DNA from: Chromera velia
Taxonomy: Eukaryota > Sar > Chromeraceae
DNA: 40,957 nt
Direction of reading: 5' to 3'
NCBI GenBank assembly: GCA_018398765.1
Contig: JAHBMJ010005798.1
Coordinates: 25,001 to 65,957 of the forward strand
In this document: positions 1 to 10,899 of the stretch, in pieces
Position numbering within the stretch: the stretch's first letter is position 1
Layout: every line of letters begins with the position of its first letter
Program-made: the position numbers and the translations under genes
The notes under the pieces: generated by a model
Database searches by the model: none
Told to the model about the DNA's origin: nothing
What the model saw: the letters and a program-made list of their open reading frames with translations, nothing else

Positions 1-97
1 TCTTCAAATGTTGCTTCCATTGTCATTTTTGGCACTCCTTTTAACTCTGTGAAGACTCTTCCATCTGTATGAGGCTTTCTGTCTCCTCTTTCTGCAA

Positions 98-3000
98 CTA
101 TTTCTTGTTGAAGAAAATGTACTTTGTCAGAGCGGTTACCTTCTTGACGTGCTCAAGCAGAGATCTCTTGCAGATGGCTGAGTTGACTTCATATTTAAAG
201 GCGTGCTTGCCTAGCTTCAGGTTGACGGAGATCTTGACCTTATTGCCGGCCTTAGACTGGACTCCGAGGGCGTACTCGTCAGACGAGTACTTCTTGGGGT
301 TCAGCTTGTTGATAATTCCTTCCACCATCTTCTCTACCTTCTCTTTCTCTCTACGGACTATCAGAGGAAAATAATGTTCGAGTACACTCTTGTTGATGTC
401 TTTTATACCAGTGTTGGACCTGTAAGACAAATTGAGATGTACGCTTCACAACAAACCTGGCCAATATTGTGTCTCAGCAATTGTTTGCTTTATATACACG
501 GTGCTCAAACGTTGTCTCTAACACTATATATACGGTGTCTTGCTTTGTATATACGGTGCTCAAACGCTGTATATATATGGTGCTTCGCTTTGTATACACG
601 GTGCTCAAACGCTGTGTGTATACGGTGCCTCACTTATATACACGGTGCTTAAACGCTGTATGTATACGGTGCCTTGCTTTGCATATGAATGAAGTTGGCT
701 TTGCTAGAGTGGAGCCGTGCTCCCAGTAGCCCATGTTTATACAAGAGATCGTCAATCACTCAACTCTAGAGATAAGGCTAAGCGCGAGATCCTGTGAAAT
801 GCTCGCTTGATGAGCTCACGAGCAGCATGCGCATTGGAGGTGGCAATAGAAGACTCGAACAGAAGAAGAAAAGGTCGCGTTCACACAGAAACAGGCGTGC
901 ACAGTGAGTAACAAAGATTGCAAACGGCTCTGCATGCTTCATACGGATCGACTTGTAAAGCCAAAAGCAGCATCTTCCTTACTTCTGTTTTGGCTGCATC
1001 CGATCCTTCAATTCCTTTTCTCTGAATCCTTTGCTTCACTTTCTTTCCTTCTACCACTTTGTTTAGTTTATTTCTTGCTTCTACCCAATTGGAACATACT
1101 GAAAGCCGGTGCCAGAGATTATCAATTTTTCTTCCATTTGAACAACCCTCTGCCAGACAAAACACCTCTCCCAGAGAGTTGGCCCCCCCCGTCAGACCCT
1201 TCCGATTTAGTGTCAATGCCCTTAGGAGTGGCTCAATCTTCTCACATAAGGCACTTCTCGGCAGACAGGATATCCGTACCTTGGGGCTATTCTTTGAAGA
1301 CAAAAGAAATAGAGAAGAACATAAAGAAGTTGGAAGAGTTCTCTGTAGTCCTGATAAAGAGGCAGACAGGGGGAAGTTGTCCCTTTCTTCCCTGTCTCCC
1401 CTTTTCATGCATTCCATTCCCCAGGCATCCTTAATTTTGGCAGAAACAAACAAATTCCCCTTCGGGGCCCGTCTTTCTGAGCTCCGGACAGGGAGAGACG
1501 TCAAAAAGTCAAGGCCTGCCCATCTGAACAGACCATTGACGGCTTTTCTTTGCTTCTACCCCGCTGGACCCTTCCATGAATTCAAAAAAGCCTGAGGAAT
1601 ACGAAGATGCGAACGGCTAAGTGCAATCCAGAGTGAAGTAAAACGAGCATACAAGAGCACGCGAGCAGACATTAAATTAACAGACAAAAGAGAGGGTACA
1701 CGCAAACTCCTGACCGGAAGTCGGGCCGCTCATCGAACAAACTGGAGCCGCAAGTTGTCAATCGCCTCCTAGTCTCCCTGTCTTATCGAAAAGCACTCCA
1801 GGCTATAGAGTGCCACCGGCTCCCAGCACGCCTTCAGCAGCTGCATCTTTCCCCCGAGAGGTAACCCAGATAGACTCGCAGCTAGACCAATCACCACCCC
1901 CATTGCACGCTCTGCACTGCGTAGGCATGCTTCAATCGACCAAGTATACACAGGCGTGTTTCAATATATACACGGTGCTCAAACGCTGTGTGTATACGGT
2001 ACCTCACTTTGCATACACGGTGCTCAAACGCTGTGTGTATACGGTGCCTCGCTTTGCATACATGGTGCTCAGACGCTGTGTATATACGGTGTCTCGCTTT
2101 GCATACACGGTGCTTAAACGCTGTATATATACGGTGCCTCACTTTGCATATACGGTGCTCAAACGCTGTGTGTATACGGTGCCTCGCTTTGCATACACGG
2201 TACTCAGACGCTATATGTATATGGTGCCTCACTTTATATATATATGGTGCTCAAATGCTGTATGTATATAGTGTCTTGCTTTGCATACACGGTGCTCAGA
2301 CGCTGTGTATATACGGTGCCTCGCTTTGCATACACGGTGCTCAATTAAACGCTGTATGTATACGGTGCCTCGCTTTGCATGTATACACGGTGCTCAAACG
2401 CTGTGTGTATACGGTGCCTCGCTTTACATACACGGTGCTCAGACGCTGTGTGTATACGGTGCCTCGCTTTGCATACATGGTGCTCAGACGCTGTGTGTAT
2501 ACGGTGCCTCACTTTGCATACACAGTGCTTAAACGCTGTATGTATACAGTGCCTCGCTTTGCATACACGCTGCTTAAACGCTGTGTGTATATGGTGCCTC
2601 GCTTTGTATATACGATGCCCAGACACTGTGTGTATATGGTGTCTCGCTTTGTATACACGGTGCTCAGACTCTATGTGTATACGGTGTCTCGCTTTGCATA
2701 TACGGTGCTCAGACGCTGTGTGTATATGGTGCCTCGCTTTGCATACACGCTGCTCAAACTAGATGCTCAAACGCTGTGTGTATACAGTGTCTCGCTTTGT
2801 ATAGACGGTGCTCAAACGCTGTCACAGTGTGTATACGGTGCCTTGCTTTACATATACGGTACTCAGATGTAGCTGTGTGTATACAGTGTCTCGCTTTGCA
2901 TATGTGGTGCTTAAATGCTGTATGTATATGGTGTCTCGCTTTGTGTATACGGTGCTCAGACGCTGTGTGTATACGGTGTCTCGCTTTGTATACACGGTGC

Positions 3001-5311
3001 TCAAACGCTGTGTGTATACGGTGTCTCGCTTTGTATATACAATGCCCAGACGCTGTGTGTATATGGTGTCTCGCTTTGTATACACGGTGCTCAGACGCTG
3101 TGTGTATACGGTTTCTCACTTTGCATACACGGTGCTCAGACGCTGTGTGTATATGGTGCCTCGCTTTGTATACACGGTGCTCAAACTAGGTGCTCAAACG
3201 CTGTGTGTATACGGTGCCTCACTTTATATACACGGTGCTCAGACGCTGTATGTATACGGCATCTCGCTTTGTATACATGGTGCTCAGATGCTGTATGTAT
3301 ACGGTGCCTCACTTTGCATACACGGTGCTCAAACACTGTGTGTATACGATGCCTCGCTTTGCATACATGGTGCTCAGACGCTGTGTGTATACGGTGCCTC
3401 ACTTTGCATACACGGTGCTTAAACGCTGTATATATACGGTGCCTCGCTTTGCATACACGGTGCTCAAACGCTGTATGTATACGGTGCCTCACTTTGCATA
3501 CACGGTACTCAGACGCTGTATGTATATAGTGCCTCGCTTTATATACATGGTGCTCAAATGCTGTGTGTATATAGTGTCTCGCTTTGCATACACGGTGCTT
3601 AAACGCTGTGTATATACAGTGCCTCGCTTTGCATACACGGTGCCCAAACGCTGTGTGTATACGGTGCCTCGCTTTGCATACATGGTACTCAGATATAGCT
3701 GTGTGTATACAGTGTCTCGCTTTGCATACGTGGTGCTCAAACTCTGTATGTATATGGTGTCTCGCTTTGTATATACGGTACTCAGACGCTGTGTATATAC
3801 GGTGCCTCGCTTTGCATACACGATGCTCAAACGCTGTGTGTATATGGTGCCTCGTTTTGTATATACGATGCCCAGACGCTGTGTGTATACAGTGTCTCGC
3901 TTTGCATATGTGGTGCTTAAATGCTGTGTGTATATGGTGTCTCGCTTTGTATATACGGTGCTCAGACGCTGTGTGTATACGGTGTCTCGCTTTGTATACA
4001 CGGTGCTCAAACGCTGTATGTATACGGTGTCTCGCTTTGTATATACGATACCCAGACGCTGTGTGTATATGGTGTCTCGCTTTGTATACACGGTGCTCAG
4101 ACGCTGTGTGTATACGGTTTCTCACTTTGCATACACGGTGCTCAGACGCTGTGTGTATATGGTGCCTCGCTTTGTATACACGGTGCTCAAACTAGGTGCT
4201 CAAACGCTGTGTGTATACGGTGCCTCACTTTGCATACACGGTGCTCAAACACTGTGTGTATACGATGCCTCGCTTTGCATACATGGTGCTCAGACGCTGT
4301 GTATATAGGGTGCCTCGCTTTGCATACACGGTGCTTAAACGCTGTATATACACGGTGCCTCGCTTTGCATACACGGTGCTCAAACGCTGTATGTATACGG
4401 TGCCTCACTTTGCATACACGGTACTCAGACGCTGTATGTATATAGTGCCTCGCTTTATATACATGGTGCTCAAATGCTGTGTATATATAGTGTCTCGCTT
4501 TGCATACACGGTGCTTAAACGCTATATATATACAGTGCCTCGCTTTGCATACACGGTGCCCAAACGCTGTGTGTATACGGTGCCTCGCTTGGCATACACG
4601 GTACTCAGATATAGCTGTGTGTATACAGTGTCTCGCTTTGCATACGTGGTGCTCAAACTCTGTATATATATGGTGTCTCGCTTTGTATATACGGTACTCA
4701 GACGCTGTGTATATACGGTGCCTTGCTTTGCATACACGATGCTCAAACGCTGTATATATATGGTGCCTCGCTTTGTATACACGGTGCTCAGACTCTATGT
4801 GTATACGGTGTCTCGCTTTGTATATACGGTGCTCAGACGCTGTGTGTATACGGTGCCTCGCTTTGCATACACGCTGCTCAAACTAGATGCTCAAACGCTG
4901 TGTGTATACAGTGTCTCGCTTTATATAGACGGTGCTCAAACGCTGTCACAGTGTGTATACGGTGCCTCGCTTTGTATACACGGTGCTCAGACGCTGTGTG
5001 TATACGGTGCCTTTTTTTGCTAAAAATGCTGGGCCACTGGTCTGATAGATCATGCGAGCATACCTTGAAAGCCTTGGGCGCATGTTGTTGCAGTCGAAGG
5101 CGAGGCCTTCCTTGATCAACTTGTTCACAGTCTTTTCCTTCACAGCAGTGACGGTGTCTTTGACCAGGTCTCTCAGCGTGGTATACTTATAGTCGACAAT
5201 GATTCTCTTTAGTAGAGCCGTATCCGTGGTCTTCAGGAAAACCAAAGTTGCATCGAAGTCCTGCTAGGCCATAGATTTGAATGAGTCTGCGGTGATCCCC
5301 CGTTGATTCAT
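98..5311 (-). CDS. Unrecognised lysine-rich protein, two visible exons, in-frame TAG near start
   Basis: I do not recognise this family. Seen: exon A lies at 5311/5263 to 5064 and exon B at 419 to 98 (stop TAG). The junction is a clean TTTCAAG|gta donor at 5064/5063 and a tttgtcttacag|G acceptor at 420/419, and the phases agree (two bases plus one make an Arg codon). The joined protein reads ...MRPRLSR-SNTGIKDINKS.... From codon CAG at 5263 it is about 173 residues, rich in Lys, Val and Thr, with no membrane segment. Upstream, an ATG at 5311 is in frame and gives 15 codons, then TAG at 5264-5266, then the open exon. The TAG could be a nonsense mutation, a recoded stop, or part of a cctag acceptor of a further intron. 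The intron (420-5063) carries the minisatellite and the retroelement debris. It may be a pseudogene. Confidence covers gene structure, not function. Confidence 0.5.
486..690. repeat. Short block of the GTATAC-type minisatellite
   Basis: Four to five diverged half-units of the same repeat that fills 1957-5018 (cores such as ACGGTGCTCAAACGCTG and TATACGGTGCCT). It lies in the same intron and is separated from the main array by about 1.25 kb of unrelated sequence. This suggests one array later split by an insertion. Confidence 0.85.
740..1951 (-). pseudogene. Decayed non-LTR retrotransposon fragment (possible)
   Basis: This spacer splits the minisatellite. On the minus strand it has broken reading frames with the look of the C-terminal part of a LINE-type reverse transcriptase. 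At 1769-1951 a peptide reads SLSGLPLGGKMQLLKACW then EPVALYSLECFS, resembling the 'K-x-LL-x-A-x-x-P-x-x-LY' segment that follows the RT core. Downstream is a 207-residue open frame (881-1504) containing NLWHRLSVCSNWVEARNKL and a Lys/Arg-rich stretch. Several stops and frame changes break it. No poly-A tail or target duplication was identified. The family assignment is inference from pattern only. Confidence 0.35.
1957..5018. repeat. 45-bp minisatellite array with higher-order duplications
   Basis: About 3 kb of tandem 45-bp units, each made of two similar halves: CTGTGTGTATACGGTGCCTC followed by GCTTTGCATACACGGTGCTC and then AAACG. Because 45 is divisible by three, most units stay open in several frames and give false repeat proteins of the RCVYTVPRFAYTVLK type. 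Marker variants recur at long spacing: AAACTAGGTGCTC at about 3185 and 4191, AAACTAGATGCTC at about 2757 and 4881, and CAGATATAGCTG at about 3691 and 4606. So blocks of about 1 kb have been duplicated within the array. The whole array is inside the intron 420-5063. Confidence 0.95.
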
Positions 5312-5688
5312 GGCTTATGCTAAAACGATTGACGCAGCACAGCCGGGAGTCTCGGGTTGTTGATCGGTCTTGGTGCTAATCTGTAGTTTGGCAAGGAGCT
5401 CTCTTACCGCTTCCAAGCGGGCACTCGTCCGGGGGCTCATCACTCTATCACTAAGTCTCTTTCTCTGCAACTGCTGCGGAAAGTCTCAAATAAATTTAAA
5501 CTGTCACTTGACGGATGCTGTTATCAATATACGCTTTCCTACGCGCACAGTCCCCACGTGAGCAATACATAAACAGGGATAAGCAACCTTTTGTAGGATG
5601 AGGTACGTACTGGTCGTTGAACAAAAAGCTGAGCTGCCCTATATAGCTGAGTCCGAGGATGTCCGATTACATATATTGGAAATGACCA

Positions 5689-5752
5689 TGCATGCATTGC
5701 ATGATGAATTAATTCACGCATGCATGTGCGTGTATGCATAAAAATGCATGCA
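5689..5752. promoter_or_regulatory. Three TGCATGCA-type motifs upstream of the 5311 gene
   Basis: TGCATGCA occurs at 5689-5696 and 5745-5752 and CGCATGCA at 5717-5724, about 380-440 bp upstream of the ATG at 5311. The palindrome matches the YGCATGCR motif known from apicomplexan promoters and bound by ApiAP2 proteins. The cluster also lies inside the inverted-repeat element, so it may be element sequence rather than a host promoter. Confidence 0.3.
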
Positions 5753-5995
5753 TGTAGGATCGAATTAAATTAATTAATCCCCTCAATTAATATAACCACC
5801 ACATTTTATACCCACTTTTCAAGACACCAATATATACGCATTTTTCACACTAGGGTTGAAAATCCCCCCCATGCAAAAATATCTGAACCGCTCGAACTAT
5901 GCTCAAACTTCTGCAAAACTTCCGTGACGAGTCGACGACACCAACATGCACGACCTGCGATTCATCGCATCCCTGTGAGAGCATCAATCTTTGAA

Positions 5996-5998
<3 letters not shown>

Positions 5999-6027
<29 letters not shown>
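5999..6027. repeat. (TA)n microsatellite
   Basis: An uninterrupted TA run inside the 5498-7083 element. Confidence 0.95.
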
Positions 6028-6030
<3 letters not shown>

Positions 6031-6619
6031 CACATGTTGAAAACACATCACCCTTGCTTGGCTAACTCCATGTGATCGAACAAACAAGCTCCCAACTTAC
6101 TGCGAAAACTTTTGGTCCTTTTTGACATTCTTTCGTTCGTTGATCCCGTCTCTATCCCTGTTTTACTTCTCTTCAGCAGCTCAGGATATGTGAGAGCAGG
6201 GGCGTTTTTATTTTCGAGTGCTTTCGCTTGCTCTCTTTGTGTGTGTTTCTAAGGATGTCTACGCATTGCGGGCTATGAGTTGGTGCAAAGACCAGATATT
6301 AAAAGAAACACCTCACAGAAAAGACCTATATAAAGAAGACGAATCTGAGTAATACTGTTTATCTGAGCCAGCTAGTAGAGGTAAGCATATCGACAAGAGC
6401 CTCTCTCTCTCTCTCTCCCTCTCTCCTTTGTATGTGTGTGTCTCTTTATGGCTACGTGGTGCTTGCTCTTTCCTTTTTTCTGTTTCATCGGCCCTTTTAT
6501 TGCCTCTGTGTCTCAGACGTAGTTCTTTTGTTATACTATATCTAACAAAAAATATCAGCAGAGACGCATATTCCTCTGCACTTACATGTGTCATTCGTGT
6601 GTTTCTGGCCCTCCCTCTC

Positions 6620-6705
6620 TTTCTCTGTCTCTCTCTGTGCGTGTATCTCTCTCTCTCTCCTTCTCCATATGTGTGTGTGTGTGTGTATATGTGTGTATGT
6701 GTGTA

Positions 6706-6737
<32 letters not shown>

Positions 6738-6790
6738 ATGCATGAATTGTATGCGTATTTTGTGTATGCGCGCGTGTGTGTTTGTGCGTG
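6620..6790. repeat. (TC)n / (GT)n simple-sequence tract
   Basis: Polypyrimidine TC runs lead into (GT)n with ATGT interruptions. It opens spurious Cys/Val- and His/Thr-rich frames on either strand and shows no coding features. Confidence 0.9.
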
Positions 6791-7083
6791 TGTCTGGTAC
6801 TCACTCTGTGAGCCGAAGTGCCATCGGGGGTCTACAATGTATGTGTCCTTGCACTATGGCACATTGATTTATAAATTTTCCTCTCTCGCCCTGTCTTTTT
6901 CACTTTAACTCACTCCCCGTCTTCTTTACCCCTTCCCTTGTCCGTCGCTCTGTCTCCTATTCTCTCCGTTTTCTATGTCTTTCTCTATCTTTCGTGTTGC
7001 TTGTCCCTGTTTATGTATTACTCACGTGGGGACTGTGCATAGTAAAGCGTACATCGATAACAGCACCCATCAAGTGACAGTTT

Positions 7084-9372
7084 TGAAGCTATGGGCTCTG
7101 CTTGAGTTCAAAGGCCTTTCGCATCATACTAATCCACCTGCTATGCTCTAATCCTCTGTCTACGAGACCCTTCATAAAAAACTGGACCCTGGACAACGTG
7201 AGTAGACACCTATCTTTTTGTTTCCTGTCTGCTGCGTTCATAATTCTCCGACCCCAGCTCTCGACAGCTATCTATTATGCGTCTTCTGCATAGCCGTCTC
7301 CCACTGTTGTGTGTTTGCCGTCTCTGAAGGTCAAGAAGGCCTGACGGTGTGCTGGCTTCGCCCCTCACTTTTTATGCGTTCGTTCTCATGGATGGTCCTT
7401 GCTGTTCGCCAGGAAGCCCCGTATAACCAATTGCTCCCCTGTTCCTCACTTCTGCAGGTCTTTCGGGTGTTGTCGGCAAGACCTGGGCCGAGCCCAACAT
7501 AGGACCCAGGCAGAAACGCATCCCAGACAACGTATTGGCAGTACAATCCCGCTGACAGCCATTGCACAGATCCGTACCAGTTTTTTTTTTCAGTCGCTAT
7601 GGATGATGGGTGAGTCTCTACAATGTGCCAGGCTCTTTTTACGAAGTTTGGAAGAAGGATGACTCGTCATCCTCGGCATCTCATCACATGCCGTTGCTAT
7701 CTTCCTGCGGCTTATCTATCTGTACATGTTGTCTGTTGTTAATATGCCATTTCTCGGTTGGTTGGACCGCTTTTAGCCGGTTTGTTGATATAGGAAAAAA
7801 GTGATTTCACACCTTATCAGTATCAAAATGTTCTCTATAATCAAGAAGCCTTCTATACAATCAGCTAATTTCAAGAAAAATAAAACGTTCATAAAGAAAT
7901 AAAACAAATAAGTACCTATACTAAATAGACTCCTAGTGAGTTGAGTTCAATTCAACTTTGAATAAAATATGTGTTTTACAAAAAAAAAGATCCACTTTTG
8001 GGGTCAATACCATGGGCGACATAAGTTTTGTATGATTAGCTTTTGACCTCTCTAGCGCCAATAAAATATGACAAGAAGTAAACATTTATACAATTAAATT
8101 AGTGAGCTATAACGGTTTCAATCAGCTGTTAATTAGGGGTTATAGGGAGAATGTGTCTCAAATATAAGTAAACTTATTTTTTCTGAAGTGGCCGATCGAT
8201 TAAGCCTATAAAAAATAAGACATAAATTTATAATTCAATCTAGTTTTGTTAATTGAGGACGGATGAAGCCAATTACTTTAAAGTAATACTTTGTGCTGTA
8301 TTTACTTCTATTCTAGCCCACTTAATCCAGTGCCGTCTTCAAAAACGAATCTTCGCCAACTCTATAAAAAAATATACAATATTTTTATCGCCCATAGTAG
8401 TATATATCTGATAACAATTGGACAGTTTTTACTTGTTAAAGTTAGTAGTAAACTACGTTACTCACCTAGACAAGGCATGTTGTGAATTCAACGTTAAGTT
8501 CAAGATAAGGATCTTAGGTTAGGTCCAGGTTTGGGTTAAAATTTAACTAGAAATTGAATTAGAAACCTTAGAGGGCTATACAACTACACTTTACAACTAT
8601 TTTTATGCAGATCCTGTGAGAATTCTCTTATAATCTTAGTTATAATCTCTTTACGTTCAAGTGGAAGTTTTATTTAGCTAAAATTACTTATAATACTCCA
8701 TCCTCCTCCTCCTCTTCTTCTTCCTCCCCATTATTATTAATCGGTCTATAGGCTATCATGCAATGTATGAGTCTAGAACAATGCTGTATTGCCCCTTTGC
8801 CAGATCTGCATCGTCATCGGATATTATCGGCCTATAAATAGGCGTCCAGCGTTTAGCGGCAATGCACGAGGCAGTTCGGTTTTTTATAACAGCAGTTTAC
8901 TTTGATTTATACTTAATTCAACAAGCATGCTTCTTTTTAAACTCTTGTACTTCCGTAGTAGCATGTGTGCGCATGAATGATGCTGAAAGTTTAGCTTAAT
9001 AAGTACTTAGCACCAATTGTTGAATTATTGTTCAATACTTTGATGCAAAACATGGGAGGGGGTTTTAGCTAAGGTTTTAGGAGGCTCATTTCTTTGTTAG
9101 ACAATCAATCAAGACTCTGACAGTTAGAGAATTAAATACTAAAAAACGTGTGTAGTACACTATGTACATTTCAGAGAGCCTCCATCTAGGCCTTCATGTA
9201 GATTAATCATCAATGCACAAGATAAAGTAGAAAAAACTAAAGCATTGAGTCAAATAAAGAGTAGAAAAAAACTTTGAATCTTTGATGTCAGATTTAGTAT
9301 GCGCGCGACTGACATGAATTTGAATAAGAATCAAATGTTCTCATTAACATAGAAAGTTTGGGTGGGAGTGGA
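7084..9372. other. Intergenic, AT-rich from 7800
   Basis: From 7084 to about 7790 the base composition is mixed, with only short frames lacking recognisable motifs. From about 7800 to 9345 it turns strongly AT-rich with stops in all frames, and it contains a CCTCCTCCTCTTCTTCTTCC tract near 8700. No gene, RNA or clear element boundary was recognised. It probably holds old transposon remnants plus the 3' flank of the coiled-coil gene. Confidence 0.6.
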
Positions 9373-10830
9373 TTATGCGTTACAACATATCCGTCCGTCA
9401 TCAAGACAGGACGTCAGCAGCTGCTCGGAGCCCATATGCTGGGTCTGGGCTGCAGACACAGGCCTACTGAGGGTTCCCACAGACGCAAAGTCAACCACCG
9501 TAGTGTCTGCTGCGGGAACGGTTCCAGGAGGGGGGACAATGCCCATCCCCGGAAAGACGCGGGACTGAGCCCAGCTGAGACGGTCCAGGGGGTCGGACTC
9601 CGTGCGAGCCTCCTGGCCGAGAGGTTGCACACCCCGGTAAGTTGTACGGTCAAATTTGGGAGGTGGCTGTACATCCCCTGTGTGGTCTCTTCTGGGAGGG
9701 GGGTCTGTCTGGTTATTCAGCTGTGAGAAGAGCTTATTGACGGTGGAGGACAAGGTCTTCTTAGACGAATTCGGATGCCGTGGGGTCTCTGGGAGAAGAG
9801 CACTGGGGGTGTCTGCAGGCGGCATCACCACGCTTGTGTTTGTTCCAATCAAAGACGCCAACTCCGCCACAGTGTAGTTTCTCTTCAGGCCCATGCCGGT
9901 ACAAGCGGAGCCGTTGATGTCCACCAGAGAAGGGTGAGACAACAGGTTCCCGTCCCTCTCCCTTTCCCTGGGGGAGGTGGAATTGTTCCCCCCCCTTCTA
10001 CGAGAGCGCCGACGACGACAGGGGGGGAGCCATTGAGGTTCGTCCTGAGGGACCAGATCTCCGTATCTGGATCGAGAGAATTAAGGAGGGAATTGAGGGC
10101 ACAGCACGAGAAGAAGAAAGAAAGAATGCGGGCGAGCAGCAGGAGAGGGTGAACCACTGCGAGAGAAATTCATCGATGACACCCCTGTCTGCACATGCAC
10201 CTCTTTCTCTTATCTATCTATTCTCATTTCATGCGCATATGCTGCCAGGAGACCGGCTTACTTAACTCACTTGTTCGTTCGTTCATTCTTCTCCAGCCTC
10301 CTTTCATGTCCTCAGACATATTCTATCCGAATGCACTCAGAGTCGATTGGGCTGTCTGGTACGGTCAGGAAGCAAAGCCACAAATGAGTCGACGGACGGA
10401 CGCCGAGAACGCATTGCATTACGCAGTTCATACAGGTGGGTGTGATCTGCATATCAGGACTGCTGACCGGTCGAGCGTTTGAGTTTCCTCTGTCTTGCTC
10501 TGTATGAACTTGTTGGAGATTCCCTTTGCCTTCATGAGGACCTCCAGACGTCTGTTCCTTCTGCACGCGTCGTCGAGGACCTGCAGCATCGTGTCCCTCT
10601 CCTCCATCACCGTGCGCGTGACCTGTAAAGGAGAGCAGAGACGAGAAGCAGAGGGTGGGTGGTGAGGGGCGGAGGTCAAAACGACTTACCCCTCTTCTCA
10701 GGTCCAAAACACTCAATTTTCAAGTGCACTTCGCGTAAGACCAAGGAGAAAGAGAATATAAGGGAACAGCTGGATACAGTCAGTGCAGAAACGCTAACAA
10801 ACAGTCAGGGGTTGCTGCACTCGGAAAGCT

Positions 10831-10899
<69 letters not shown>

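Larger units (their letters stand above)
5498..7083. mobile_element. 1.59-kb element with ~90-bp inverted repeats
   Basis: The left arm starts at 5498 (AAACTGTCACTTGACGGATG) and the right arm ends at 7083. The reverse complement of the right arm (AAACTGTCACTTGATGGGTG) matches the left for about 90 bases with roughly ten differences, including shared CACAGTCCCCACGTGAG and ACATAAACAGGGA. The interior has no convincing gene. It holds a (TA)n run (5999-6027), pyrimidine tracts and a (GT)n run. I found no matching flanking duplication, so the superfamily and even the outer ends are uncertain. The left end lies about 190 bp upstream of the ATG at 5311. Confidence 0.6.

Noticed and set aside
1957-5018. 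CRISPR array
   Set aside because: Units are contiguous with no unique spacers, and the window is clearly eukaryotic.
1810-5115. Long overlapping open frames on both strands encoding RCVYTVPRFAYTVLK-type 15-residue repeats
   Set aside because: They arise because the 45-bp minisatellite unit is divisible by three and lacks stops. They overlap in several frames, have no start context, and lie in a probable intron.
6313-6908. His/Thr- or Cys/Val-rich proteins near the (GT)n tract
   Set aside because: Simple-sequence artefacts of TC/GT runs with no splice or domain support.
5498-7083. piggyBac or TTAA-target assignment
   Set aside because: No TTAA at both ends and no matching flanking duplication of any length was found.
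8451-8560. Telomere-like GGTTAGGT and TTTGGGTTA tracts
   Set aside because: Only a few isolated degenerate copies; no tandem telomere array.
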